Of a stretch of 64,000 nucleotides of DNA, positions 37,542 to 46,046 are shown one piece after another. Each line of letters starts with the position of its first letter. Within the stretch, counting starts at the first letter, position 1. A model generated the notes under the pieces. That model was given only the letters and a program-made list of their open reading frames with translations. It was not told where the DNA came from and did no database searches. Origin of the DNA: Saccharibacillus sp. JS10 (GTDB taxonomy: Bacteria; Bacillota; Bacilli; Paenibacillales; Paenibacillaceae); assembly GCF_024436065.1 (NCBI RefSeq), contig NZ_JANFNS010000002.1, positions 372,001-436,000 on the forward strand, read 5' to 3'. The position numbers and the translations under genes were made by a program.

Positions 37542-38573
37542 ATGAGAAAAATATGGATGAACCGCTGGTTTTCGGTTGCTTATCATTATGTGAAATTGAT
37601 TCGTGACAACGAAAACGGCGAGCCTTTTACTTTTTACGGAACGCATCCGAATATCGATCATGTATCGCTTGCGGCAAGTGACGTCAAAGAAGTGGAACCG
37701 GAAGTGGAAGGCGAAGCATATATCGCATTTTGCTTGGACTTTTGCCAAAGACATGGAATCGATCTGTTTATTCCGAGGTTACATATGGAATTGATCGCGC
37801 AGCATCTTCGCCGTTTTGAAGAGATCGGTACGAAAGTGATGGTGTGCGGCGATCTGGAACTGCTGCAAAATATGATGAACAAAGAAAAGTTTTATCGTTC
37901 ATTGGAAGGCAAAGGAATCGTCGAAATTCCGAATTACCGAGTCGTGCAAACTGCCGATGAATTTGCAAAAGCGTATCAAGAGTTAACGGAAGCCGGAGAG
38001 CGTGTCTGCTTTAAACCAACCGAAGCTGAAGGCGGGATGGGCTTCCGAATTTTAAAAAAAGACAGCGATCCGCTGACCGACTTATACGGTTGGGTAACGC
38101 TGGAAACGACGTACGAAGAAGCGCACCGTACATTGTCATCTGTAGAACGTTTTGAAGATCTGATGGTGATGGAACTGCTTGAAGGCGATGAATACAGCAT
38201 CGATTGTTTGGCGGATGCAGAAGGCAACCTGCTTGCGGCGGTACCTCGGCTTAAATCGGAAGGACGCGTCTATCATTTGGAGTATTCGAAAGAATTACTT
38301 GAGATCTCAGAGCGTATCGCGGAAAATTGCCGGATTCCCTATGCTTTTAATGTTCAGGTGAAGTACAATAAAGGTGTTCCGAAGCTGCTGGAAATTAATC
38401 CGCGCATGTCCGGAGGGCTGTATATCACCTGTCTGTCGGGTGTGAATTTCCCGTATTTAGCCGTTAAATCCGCATTCGGCGAAGTATTCCCTAAGCCGAA
38501 CCCGAAATTTGGAATCAAAGCAAGTTACGTGGAGCAAGCCGTAACGCTCAGTTTCACAGAGAGCGAAGCTTAA
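37542..38573 (+). CDS. ATP-grasp ligase of the Ter module, 343 aa
   Basis: The second of two near ATGs (37542) has AAAGGAAG at 6-nt spacing and is chosen over 37536. The ATP-grasp core shows VCFKPTEAEGGMGFRIL (the glycine-rich loop), MVMELLEGDEYSIDCLAD (adenine and metal region) and VKYNKGVPKLLEINPRMSGGLYI (the metal-binding Glu and Asn). ATP-grasp enzymes form amide or thioester bonds with acyl-phosphates. As the last gene of the tightly packed set aldolase/PRTase/StiP/HAD/ATP-grasp, it likely attaches an amino acid or amine to the product. Its actual substrate is unknown. Confidence 0.9.
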   Translation: MRKIWMNRWFSVAYHYVKLIRDNENGEPFTFYGTHPNIDHVSLAASDVKEVEPEVEGEAYIAFCLDFCQRHGIDLFIPRLHMELIAQHLRRFEEIGTKVMVCGDLELLQNMMNKEKFYRSLEGKGIVEIPNYRVVQTADEFAKAYQELTEAGERVCFKPTEAEGGMGFRILKKDSDPLTDLYGWVTLETTYEEAHRTLSSVERFEDLMVMELLEGDEYSIDCLADAEGNLLAAVPRLKSEGRVYHLEYSKELLEISERIAENCRIPYAFNVQVKYNKGVPKLLEINPRMSGGLYITCLSGVNFPYLAVKSAFGEVFPKPNPKFGIKASYVEQAVTLSFTESEA

Positions 38574-38641
38574 ACGCCCTTAATCCAATGGGTCTTGGGC
38601 GGTCTGTTCGATTCTGCTATCAAGCTGGAGGTGTGTAAGGC

Positions 38642-39400
38642 ATGATCGATTATATCAAACGCTACGGTCTGGCAATTACCGCCTTTATTGCGGGATATGC
38701 TGTTACGATTGCCGGACAAGAATTTTTGCCTATATATGTGTCGGCGCTGATCCCCGGTGGTGCCGTGCTGCTCAGTATCGGAGCTTTTAAAAAACGCAAA
38801 AAAACGCCGACGCCAATCGATGTATCTCCACAGTCTCAGCCTCAACCCGAAGTTCTTCCGCCTAGCGGAAGACGTACCGGTATTCCGGCTGTCGATGCGG
38901 CGGTTGAACGTCGTTTGCGAGAAGAACAAGCCGCCGAGCGTGAGCAAGCTACCGCAGCGGCAGCCAATCCGCCGAAACCGGCTCAGCCGCCCGCGGAACC
39001 TGATGAAATGTGGGACCCGGTGCATGAGTATATCTCGGTCATCGAAGAGTTGATCATTTCGGAAGGACAAAAAAATTCGCTGGATGACGAAATCGTGGAA
39101 AAAACGATGTCGCTGCTGGCACGGATTTCGCGTCTGATCCCTCAACTGAAAGAATTAAATGACAGCAAAGTCAATCACAATATTCAGCGCCTGGTATTCA
39201 AAGATCTGAATGGAGCGATCAATCCGTTTTTAAAACTTAGCGGCGAAGCGAAACGCAAAAACCGACGGTTACTACTCGACGGAATCAAAGACATCAATTC
39301 TCGGTTATCCCTCTATGTAGAAACGATTGAGCATCGCGATTTGATTGAGCTTCAAAGTCGAATCGATCTCATTCAACAGCGTTATCGTACTTCCGATTAA
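38642..39400 (+). CDS. XpaC-like membrane protein upstream of telA, 252 aa
   Basis: Two hydrophobic helices at about 10-50 (LAITAFIAGYAVTIA, VSALIPGGAVLLSIGAF) anchor the protein. A Pro/Gln/Ala-rich linker follows (about 58-120), then a helical C-terminal domain with EYISVIEELIISEGQKNSLDDEIVEKTMSLLARISRLI. In Bacillus subtilis, xpaC immediately precedes the TelA homologue yaaN, and the same order is seen here, which supports an XpaC-family call (5-bromo-4-chloroindolyl phosphate hydrolysis protein). The name reflects an old plate phenotype; its role is likely structural, together with TelA. Confidence 0.75.
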   Translation: MIDYIKRYGLAITAFIAGYAVTIAGQEFLPIYVSALIPGGAVLLSIGAFKKRKKTPTPIDVSPQSQPQPEVLPPSGRRTGIPAVDAAVERRLREEQAAEREQATAAAANPPKPAQPPAEPDEMWDPVHEYISVIEELIISEGQKNSLDDEIVEKTMSLLARISRLIPQLKELNDSKVNHNIQRLVFKDLNGAINPFLKLSGEAKRKNRRLLLDGIKDINSRLSLYVETIEHRDLIELQSRIDLIQQRYRTSD

Positions 39401-39441
39401 CTCTGAACGAAATCTAATCTGATCTCAAGGAGGAATTTTTA

Positions 39442-40569
39442 ATGTCGATGAATCTCGCAGTAGATTTGAAAAAAGATGATGTGCAAAAGGTAGAACAAGA
39501 AGCTAGACAGGTGATTCAGAAAGTAGCAAATACCGATAATCTTCAACTCGATGAGTTGATGGATCAGATTGGCAGAATGGGTCAACGTACGATGGAAAAA
39601 GCCGGGCAATCGCTGGAAATGCTTCAGCGTCCGGTGAACGATATGGTATCGGGCAAACGTTCGGAAGTCGGCAACAATATCATGCGTCTGCGTACCGAAA
39701 TCGATTCGCTGAGCAAAAGTAAACAACTGGGTCTATTTGATAAATTGTTGCGCAAAACCCCGCTGAAAAATTACGTCTACAAATATCAATCGGTCAAAAC
39801 AAACGTGGATGCGATTGTCGTTTCGCTGCGTAACGGCAAAGATACGCTCGAAGAAAATATGGCGTATATGCGCAATCTCAAACGGACTTCGATTGAAGAA
39901 GTATACAATCTGCAAATGCGGATCGCGATGGGCAATCAGTTGAAAGCACTGTTCGAAGAAGAAATCGCAAAGCCGGAAAATGCGAATCGCAAAACAACGC
40001 TGGAACGCGGTCTGCGTAAAGTCGTGACGCGCATTCAATCGTTTACGGAAATGATTATGTTGTATCAACAAGCGATTGCCGGTACGGACATCATCAATGA
40101 CAATAATGACAAATTGATTGATTCGGTCGATGCGACGATTGATAAAACGCAGCATTTGATTACGGTCTCGGCAATGATCGCAATGGCGCTGCAAGATCAA
40201 ATGGAAACGATCGAAGCGGTAAATACAGCGAATCAGACGCTGCAAAATATGTTCGAAGAAAACTCGCGGATGCTCAAAGAAACGACGCAAAAAACAAACG
40301 ATCTGCTGGGCAAACCCGCAATGCAGCTTGAAGCCGTTGAACGTGCGATGGGCGATCTGTTCAGCGCGATGGATCTGTATGAGCAATCGAACCGGAGCAT
40401 TATCCAATCTGCGACCGAGCAGACAGGCCGTATGACCGAAATTAACAAAAAGATGAATGACCGCCTCGGTCTGATGCAAAGCGGCGGAGGAAGCGAACCT
40501 GCTCGCGTAACGGCTGGGCAACAAAACGAATCCAAGCAATTACAGTCGATCTCGAACTTACTCGATTAA
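39442..40569 (+). CDS. telA: TelA-family toxic anion resistance protein, 375 aa
   Basis: Full-length TelA/KlaA-type protein, nearly all alpha-helical with coiled coils. Recognisable segments are KADNLQLDELMDQIGRMGQRTMEKAGQSLEML-type N-terminus, KTPLKNYVYKYQSVKTNVDAIVVSLRNGKDTLEENMAYM, and QTLQNMFEENSRMLKETTQKTNDLLGKPAMQLEAVERAM near the C-terminus. The family gives tellurite and toxic-anion resistance and tolerance of cell-wall stress. It starts 41 nt after the XpaC-like gene, with AAGGAGG as ribosome binding site, and is followed by a small partner gene. Confidence 0.94.
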   Translation: MSMNLAVDLKKDDVQKVEQEARQVIQKVANTDNLQLDELMDQIGRMGQRTMEKAGQSLEMLQRPVNDMVSGKRSEVGNNIMRLRTEIDSLSKSKQLGLFDKLLRKTPLKNYVYKYQSVKTNVDAIVVSLRNGKDTLEENMAYMRNLKRTSIEEVYNLQMRIAMGNQLKALFEEEIAKPENANRKTTLERGLRKVVTRIQSFTEMIMLYQQAIAGTDIINDNNDKLIDSVDATIDKTQHLITVSAMIAMALQDQMETIEAVNTANQTLQNMFEENSRMLKETTQKTNDLLGKPAMQLEAVERAMGDLFSAMDLYEQSNRSIIQSATEQTGRMTEINKKMNDRLGLMQSGGGSEPARVTAGQQNESKQLQSISNLLD

Positions 40570-40596
40570 TACACATAGAAAAGGGGGACTTATACG

Positions 40597-40866
40597 ATGA
40601 ATATCAAAGTCCTGAATGCGCGTATGGAGCGCAGAGAAGATAAAAGCTATATCGGTAAAGTGGAAGCGGAAGTCGAAGGGCATAAAGAGCCTTATGAGCT
40701 GACGATCTATAGCAAAAGCGGAGACGCTTGGGAATACAGTCTGCATTTCTTGCAGCAGCCAGGACCGGAAGAAGAAATTTTGGCGTTCGAAGAACATATC
40801 GAAAACGACGATGAAGCTTTTGATATCATGGTCGACGCAGCTTGGGACTCGATGGAGCAACAATAA
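40597..40866 (+). CDS. Small conserved hypothetical protein after telA, 89 aa
   Basis: Starts at ATG 40597 behind AAAGGGGG, 27 nt after telA, and ends at a strong terminator, so it closes the cluster transcript. The protein is acidic: a beta-rich first half (ERREDKSYIGKVEAEVEGHKEPYELTIYS) and a helical Glu/Asp-rich end (EEEILAFEEHIENDDEAFDIMVDAAWDSMEQQ). No signal peptide or membrane helix. I do not recognise a named domain; co-transcription suggests a TelA accessory factor. Confidence 0.75.
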   Translation: MNIKVLNARMERREDKSYIGKVEAEVEGHKEPYELTIYSKSGDAWEYSLHFLQQPGPEEEILAFEEHIENDDEAFDIMVDAAWDSMEQQ

Positions 40867-40880
40867 TTTTAATTTAATGA

Positions 40881-40923
40881 TAAAAAGCCACTTCACCGCA
40901 TCCAACGGTGAAGTGGCTTTTTG
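40881..40923. terminator. Bidirectional intrinsic terminator
   Basis: AAAAAGCCACTTCACCG and its inverse around CATCCAA, with T-runs on both strands, between the Ter cluster end and the convergent AIM24 gene. This convergent junction has no palindromic element. Confidence 0.94.
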
Positions 40924-40939
40924 CTATAGCTATGCAAAC

Positions 40940-41647
40940 TTATTTGATAAAAATATTCCCGAATGGGATCGCTTCACGTAAAATCCGTTTCACCAATCCA
41001 TCGTCTTCCATATGTTCACGTATTTCTTGACTACGCGTACCGCCCGCTTGAAGGAGTACATGACCGCGCCCGGTCATTTTCCAATGATAATTCATATGCT
41101 GGCTCGCGAGGTGATTGCCGTATACCGCAAGATCGAGCTTCGCGTTTTCCGGATACGCCAAAATACTGCCGGCATTCACGAAGAGAGGTTCTTTTTCATG
41201 CAGCTCGGCTTTGAACACGGTGCCTTGCGTCATAATTCCGATCTGACCTTCGCCGGAAAATTTCATTTTAATCGCGTCTTGCGTAATCAGCATATTTTTT
41301 AGTTTTAAAATGCGGCTTTTCATCTCGACGCCTTCGGTATAGAAAAACAATTGGCGGAAATCATATAGCATATCGCTGCCGCCCGATAAATCAAGTACTT
41401 GTAGACCGAAGCCTGCCGGAAGCACTGCTGTAAATGTACAATGACCTTCGAAATCGGCACGGATCAGTTTGCGCTTACGCATCATACGGCTGATTTCGAG
41501 CAGACGATCGCTACGACCGCGAGGATTGCCGCGATAAGACATCACTTGCTGGGGATGCAGCACATGTACTTTATCTGCAAGATCAAGCTCAAAGGTATAA
41601 GCCTGAGCGCCAAATGAATCGCCCGATTGTTCATGGATAATATTCAT
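40940..41647 (-). CDS. AIM24-family protein, 235 aa
   Basis: A beta-rich single-domain protein of the AIM24/TraT-like fold (DUF124). Family traits are the N-terminal SGDSFGAQAYTFELDLADKVHVLHPQQVMSY, QGTVFKAELHEKEPLFVNAGSILAYPENAKLDL, and the closing RGHVLLQAGGT. The mitochondrial namesake influences inner-membrane organisation; bacterial functions are unknown. It is paired with the coiled-coil membrane gene 13 nt upstream and is convergent with the Ter cluster. AIM24 proteins are often neighbours of ter genes, so it may be part of the same response. Confidence 0.85.
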   Translation of the reverse strand: MNIIHEQSGDSFGAQAYTFELDLADKVHVLHPQQVMSYRGNPRGRSDRLLEISRMMRKRKLIRADFEGHCTFTAVLPAGFGLQVLDLSGGSDMLYDFRQLFFYTEGVEMKSRILKLKNMLITQDAIKMKFSGEGQIGIMTQGTVFKAELHEKEPLFVNAGSILAYPENAKLDLAVYGNHLASQHMNYHWKMTGRGHVLLQAGGTRSQEIREHMEDDGLVKRILREAIPFGNIFIK

Positions 41648-41660
41648 AGATGCCCTCCGT

Positions 41661-42128
41661 TCAACGTCTGCCGCGTAAGCCTAGACGAAGAACGCGGATA
41701 AATAAGAAGTAACCGACAAATAGACCGATCAAAACAAAAATAGTAATTTTCATGATATTTGCACTGCGGTCTCGTTCTTGTTGAGCCTCATTAAGTAAAG
41801 CAACGGTCTGTTGAAGTTGTTGGTTTTGCTGATCAAGCCGTTTGTTTTGTTCGTTGAGTTGGGTGACTTGATCGCGGTACGTTTCCATATCGCTGCGGTA
41901 ACTTTGAATATCGGCTTTGGCATCTTCCAATTGATTCACCGTTTCTTCGTAACTTTGGCGTAGTTGATTAACTTCGCTTGGGAGCGCACCGAACATTTCA
42001 AGCCCGTTAACAAAGTTGTCGAACGGTTCCCAAGCATGGGCTTGGCGCGCTGTAGGAAGCAGGAGAAGACCAATGAATAAAAAGGCAGACAGGCATTTGG
42101 ACAAGGTGGAAAAAAAGTTGGGTTTCAT
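41661..42128 (-). CDS. Secreted/membrane coiled-coil protein, 155 aa
   Basis: N-terminal signal sequence (CLSAFLFIGLLLLPTARQAHA, cleavage after AHA at about residue 32), then an extracytoplasmic coiled coil at about 48-125 with Gln-rich heptads (LNEQNKRLDQQNQQLQQTV), a C-terminal membrane helix (IMKITIFVLIGLFVGYFLFI) and a basic cytoplasmic tail RVLRLGLRGRR. It is therefore a membrane-anchored outside-facing rod. No homologue recognised. With AIM24 it forms a two-gene unit beside telA, which hints at an envelope-stress role for the pair. Confidence 0.75.
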   Translation of the reverse strand: MKPNFFSTLSKCLSAFLFIGLLLLPTARQAHAWEPFDNFVNGLEMFGALPSEVNQLRQSYEETVNQLEDAKADIQSYRSDMETYRDQVTQLNEQNKRLDQQNQQLQQTVALLNEAQQERDRSANIMKITIFVLIGLFVGYFLFIRVLRLGLRGRR

Positions 42129-42411
42129 CGTGAACGTTCACCTCGGTTTTTGGTAGATAAGAAGACAGCCTGCGCTGGAATCTGTGAGCTGCGAAGTTGC
42201 GAAAATGTTTGAAAAGCGAATCAGTCGGGTATAGATAAAGAACGAAGCGGATGCGCTTTCTAATAACGTAACCGCTATTTTTAGTGCCAAAACTTGTACG
42301 TGATTAAGTGTACCGAAGTTTCCCGATAAACACCACTTTCGGTTAAAAACGATCACTTCTGCACGTATGATGAGCACTTTCATACTAATCATCGAACAGG
42401 AGCGAATATAG

Positions 42412-42567
42412 ATGTATACAACGAACACGAATTTTACAAAAATCACAGTCACTTTGAATGGAGAACGTGTCGGCAACGAACTGTTGCTTGATAGCGTAAC
42501 CTTCCGCCCCATCACTCATGAGACAGCAACTACCGATCATCAACCTAAAGTCATTGCTAAACACTAA
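42412..42567 (+). CDS. Small protein, 51 aa, unknown
   Basis: A short ORF with ATG 42412, an AGGAG site at about 10-nt spacing, and an intrinsic terminator right after the stop, so it has the full set of signals for a real small gene. The protein begins MYTTNTNFTKITVTLNGERV; the rest is polar and partly beta-like, without membrane segments. About 280 nt separate it from the divergent coiled-coil gene at 42128; that gap holds no recognised element beyond probable divergent promoters. Confidence 0.6.
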   Translation: MYTTNTNFTKITVTLNGERVGNELLLDSVTFRPITHETATTDHQPKVIAKH

Positions 42568-42580
42568 AATAGAGCAAATC

Positions 42581-42638
42581 AAAAGCGGCTAGGCTTCAGA
42601 TCCGGAAAACCTTCGGAACTGAGCTTAGCCGCTTTTTT
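42581..42638. terminator. Intrinsic terminator between convergent genes
   Basis: AAAAGCGGCTA and TAGCCGCTTTTTT form the stem with an inner TCCGGAAAACCTTCGGA hairpin. It serves the 51-aa ORF and probably also the convergent Big_2 gene. Confidence 0.88.
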
Positions 42639-42655
42639 AGTAGGTCAAACGATCT

Positions 42656-44878
42656 TTACTTTTTAACCGTGACCGAAATGACTACTGTTTTGTTGCCAAA
42701 CTTGCCTTTGATCGAAGTTTTGCCTTCAGTCAAAGCTGTAATCTGACCGGAAGCCGATACGCTCGCTACAGCAGGCTTAGAGCTTGTCCAAGTCGTTTGC
42801 GCCGCAACGTTGCCTGATGCGCCTGTATCGTACTCAGCAGTTACGATTACGGTCTTGCCGCTACCCGGAATGAGTTTCAACGATTTCTCGTCAGCCGTCA
42901 GCTTTTTCAGCTTCGGAACCACAGACACATCCACTGATACGGCGATGCCTTGATACGAACCGTTCAACGTCACTTTGCCTTCCGATACGCCTTTTACAGA
43001 AGTCGTCGCGATCGAAGCAATCTGAGGATTGGAAGATACCCAACCGACTTTGCTGCCGAGTGAAACTTTGCTTCCGTCTGCGAAGAAGCCGGTCACTTTA
43101 ATCGATTTGCTCGATTTGATATTGAGTTCGATTGAAGTCGGTTCAACGACAATCTTCGTGATTTTTTGTTCGATCTTCACTGGGATCGTGATCGTTTTGT
43201 TCAAGTACGTGCCTTTCAGCGTTGCAGAGCCTTTGATCAGACCTTTGATTTCTTGACCTTTGTCTGTCGTTTTGATGACCGCATTCGTACCGCTTACGGT
43301 CCAAGCGATCAACGACGATACGTCTTTTTCTTGTCCATCTTCCCAGACTGCATTGACGACTGGCAAGTCGGAAGAATCTCCGATAATCAAGCTCGTTACT
43401 TCATCTGGACCGATCAGAACAAGAACTTTTTCATTGATCGTCACTTTGAAATCGACTTTTTTGCCTCGTACCGATACATCGCCAGAAGGTGAATTTACCG
43501 AAGATACGTCCGGCAACGATGCAGTCAAAGTTACGGTTCCTGCGGATTTTGCGATAACTTTGCCATTTTCGATTGTCGCGATTTCTTCATCGCTGGATGT
43601 CCATGTCACATCGTTGCTGAGATCAAGCTTAGCATCATCCAATTTCAACGCGTTTACTTTAGGAAGAGCTTCGGATTCGCCTTTGAATAACTCGGTTTCG
43701 CTTTTCGCGATGTCGAGCGATTTTACGGTCGGATAAACGGTAATTTTAATATCTTTGGAAATTCCGCCGTATTCCGCTTTGATCGTTGTGCTGCCTACCG
43801 ATTTTGCTGTGACTTTTCCGTTGTCCACAGTTGCCGTTAACAGATTGCTCGATGTCCATTTGGAAGCCGCAGATACGTCGAGCGAAGAATTCGCACGGTC
43901 GCGAACTTCGGATTTCAGATCCAAGGTTTCACCGAGGAATAATGTTGTAGCTTCGGATGGGTCCAGCAGCAGCGCTTCGTAAGGTGCACGTACATAGACG
44001 TCGATATTCGAAGTTACGCCCAGATATTGAACCGTAATGGTTGCTTTACCTGCTGTTTTGACCGTCAATACGCCTTTTTCAACCGCAACAACTGATTCAT
44101 TCGAAGAAGTCCATGTTGCTTCAGCGGTTACATCATGCTCGCCACTACCACCGGCAGCTGGAGCGATGGATTTCAATTTCAATTCGTCGCCAACAAGCAA
44201 TTCTGGATTTGTGACTTTGCCTTTGGCATCTCGAATTTCAAGCGAAGAGTAAGGCAGTTCAACCGTGATCTTGAACGTACCGGTTTGCCCTTGGTATTTG
44301 GCTGTGATCGTCGAAGTACCTTTGCCAATCAATTTCAATTGACCAGCATCGATCGTTGCGACCGAAGTGTTGGAGCTTGCCCATGTTGCGAGCGAAGTAA
44401 CATCCGTCACTTCGTCTTTGGCTTCGCCGCCTGTAATTTTGGCTTTGACTTTCAGGTCTTTGTCAGCATCGCCCAAAAGGTATGTACCGCTTTTGACCGG
44501 TTCGATCGCAAGTTTCGTATACGGATAAGAAGCTGCGATTTCTACCGTCGCGACTGCTCCTTCATAAGTAGCTGTAATCGTAGTATTGCCGCTGTCTTTC
44601 GCTGTAACAAGACCTTTGACCACTTGCGCGACGTCTTCATCGGAAGATGCCCATGATGCGCTTGCTGTAATGTCTTTTTTAGAAGTCGAACCTTCAATCG
44701 TTGCAAATACTTTCAGTTGTTTTGCCGATTGACCGATAATCAATTCTTTTTTGGTTGCGTCGTCAAATGCAATCGAGGTAACGTCTCCCGTGGCAGCAAA
44801 AGCATTCGCTGGGAATACCATTGCAGCTATAATCATAAGTAGTGCCAGGGTTCTCATTACTTTGTTTTGTCGGATCAT
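42656..44878 (-). CDS. Secreted protein with eight Big_2 (bacterial Ig-like) repeats, 740 aa
   Basis: The start is ATG 44878 with AAGGAG at 6-nt spacing; a further upstream start at 44902 overlaps that site. A signal peptide (LALLMIIAAMVFPANAFAA) is followed by eight tandem Big_2 domains of about 85 residues, each with the same core, for example ATWTSSNESVVAVEKGVLTVKTAGKATI, VTWTSSDEEIATIENGKVIAKSAGTVTL and TTWTSSKPAVASVSASGQITALTEGKTSI. No LPXTG motif, S-layer homology or catalytic domain is present, so it would be released or wall-associated by other means. The sixth repeat (IAWTVSGTNAVIKTTDKGQ) is the most divergent. Likely role: adhesion or matrix. Confidence 0.88.
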   Translation of the reverse strand: MIRQNKVMRTLALLMIIAAMVFPANAFAATGDVTSIAFDDATKKELIIGQSAKQLKVFATIEGSTSKKDITASASWASSDEDVAQVVKGLVTAKDSGNTTITATYEGAVATVEIAASYPYTKLAIEPVKSGTYLLGDADKDLKVKAKITGGEAKDEVTDVTSLATWASSNTSVATIDAGQLKLIGKGTSTITAKYQGQTGTFKITVELPYSSLEIRDAKGKVTNPELLVGDELKLKSIAPAAGGSGEHDVTAEATWTSSNESVVAVEKGVLTVKTAGKATITVQYLGVTSNIDVYVRAPYEALLLDPSEATTLFLGETLDLKSEVRDRANSSLDVSAASKWTSSNLLTATVDNGKVTAKSVGSTTIKAEYGGISKDIKITVYPTVKSLDIAKSETELFKGESEALPKVNALKLDDAKLDLSNDVTWTSSDEEIATIENGKVIAKSAGTVTLTASLPDVSSVNSPSGDVSVRGKKVDFKVTINEKVLVLIGPDEVTSLIIGDSSDLPVVNAVWEDGQEKDVSSLIAWTVSGTNAVIKTTDKGQEIKGLIKGSATLKGTYLNKTITIPVKIEQKITKIVVEPTSIELNIKSSKSIKVTGFFADGSKVSLGSKVGWVSSNPQIASIATTSVKGVSEGKVTLNGSYQGIAVSVDVSVVPKLKKLTADEKSLKLIPGSGKTVIVTAEYDTGASGNVAAQTTWTSSKPAVASVSASGQITALTEGKTSIKGKFGNKTVVISVTVKK

Positions 44879-45077
44879 GATCTTCTCCTTCAACTCAATC
44901 AATTTTTTTAATGCACATAGAAGGCGGGTTCAGCTCTTCCGTCTTTTTTATTATCGGAAAAAACCCCTAGAACATTACGTTTTTTTATAAAAAAATTGGA
45001 AATGAGTAATATGAACTAGTTTCGACAAAAAAGCTGTTTACATTCAATACATGATACATATTGGAACGTATGTTCGA

Positions 45078-45500
45078 TCATTGGGCAAAAAAATAAACGC
45101 ATTCTGCGGGGATGCCGCTACGTAGCAAAAATCGTTCAAACGATTCGCCCGGAATCGGCTCGGTCTTGCTCGTAAGCAGCAGCATCGCGAATCGATTGGC
45201 TTGACGTTCGAGCTTGCCTGCGCTGAAAAACGAATGTTCTTCGATAAAAAAACGATTGACGCCTTTGTGCAGACGGTCATGTCCAAGTTCATGCGCGCAC
45301 ACGAAGTTCCGCCATTCTTCGGGAAGCTGTTCGTTGATGACGATAAACCGTCTGCGAAGTTTACGGTAATACAGCCCTTTGGTCGATTTTCCGAGATCCA
45401 TATACCGGATATGAATCCCGAGTGACTCCGCCATGACAAACGGATCGGTCGTGCGGGTCTTGCGAATAAGCCGGGTTACGAGTTGATTCATCGAGTCCAC
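45078..45500 (-). CDS. ImmA/IrrE-family metallo-endopeptidase, 140 aa
   Basis: Starts at GTG 45500, which has AAAGGAGG at 9-nt spacing. The zinc motif is VCAHELGHDRLH (HExxH form HELGH) at about residues 70-75. This is the short protease type that cleaves or inactivates a paired XRE repressor, as ImmA does to ImmR in ICEBs1; the PBSX equivalent is XkdA. It lies 38 nt downstream of the Xre gene in the same direction. Induction of the phage-like functions by DNA damage would run through this protease, but no damage signal is visible here. Confidence 0.9.
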   Translation of the reverse strand: MDSMNQLVTRLIRKTRTTDPFVMAESLGIHIRYMDLGKSTKGLYYRKLRRRFIVINEQLPEEWRNFVCAHELGHDRLHKGVNRFFIEEHSFFSAGKLERQANRFAMLLLTSKTEPIPGESFERFLLRSGIPAECVYFFAQ

Positions 45501-45538
45501 CGTCCGCGTCCTCCTTTGACGGAATGATTGAAAAAAGA

Positions 45539-45946
45539 TCAGCTTTTGCGTTTGTTCATTTGCTTCGCTTCCCAGAACAGCCCGGTCAACACGTCTTTGA
45601 TCCGCTGCTTGTCTTCACGATCTAACGGAATTCCGTCGAACATTAGCTCGCCGTCTTCTTCCAGCATTTTTTTGAAATCTCGCTTGTCGCGTTGGTTTGC
45701 CCATTCTGGTGCGGAAAGTTCTTGCGCATCATGCAAATAACCCGCTTCATTCATCATTTCTTCGTACGGAACGCCGAGAGCTTGCGCGATCTTCGTGATC
45801 GTCTGCGGTTTCGGTACTCCGCGAAGACCATGCTCGATACGGGAAATTTGCGAAGTGCTGACACCGGCTGCTCCAGCAAGACGATTGATACTCCAGCCTT
45901 TGCGCTCACGAACTTGTCTTAAATAATTGCCAAATCGCTTTTCCAT
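45539..45946 (-). CDS. XRE-family repressor (PBSX Xre-like), 135 aa
   Basis: N-terminal helix-turn-helix: FGNYLRQVRERKGWSINRLAGAAGVSTSQISRIEHGLRGVPKPQTITKIAQALGV (about residues 5-58). The C-terminal 60 residues are acidic and likely mediate dimerisation or recognition by the protease. ATG 45946 has GAAGGA upstream. It is transcribed divergently from the ArpU-type gene, as PBSX xre is from the phage operon. Its promoter region (46006-46034) contains an inverted repeat suitable for autoregulation. Likely function: silencing of the tail locus. Confidence 0.9.
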   Translation of the reverse strand: MEKRFGNYLRQVRERKGWSINRLAGAAGVSTSQISRIEHGLRGVPKPQTITKIAQALGVPYEEMMNEAGYLHDAQELSAPEWANQRDKRDFKKMLEEDGELMFDGIPLDREDKQRIKDVLTGLFWEAKQMNKRKS

Positions 45947-46005
45947 ATCCGCATCCTTCCTCGCTTCGTTAATATAGCCGATCTTTCGGCGTTCCCTCTT
46001 TGTTT

Positions 46006-46034
46006 AATATACCCAATTTTGAGTTCCGGGTAAA
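46006..46034 (-). promoter_or_regulatory. xre promoter with overlapping inverted repeat
   Basis: On the minus strand TTTACC (46029-46034) and TATATT (46006-46011) are 17 bp apart. The interrupted inverted repeat TACCC-N13-GGGTA (46010-46032) spans the spacer and both edges and is a candidate Xre operator. Confidence 0.5.
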
Positions 46035-46046
46035 TGTATGAATCAA

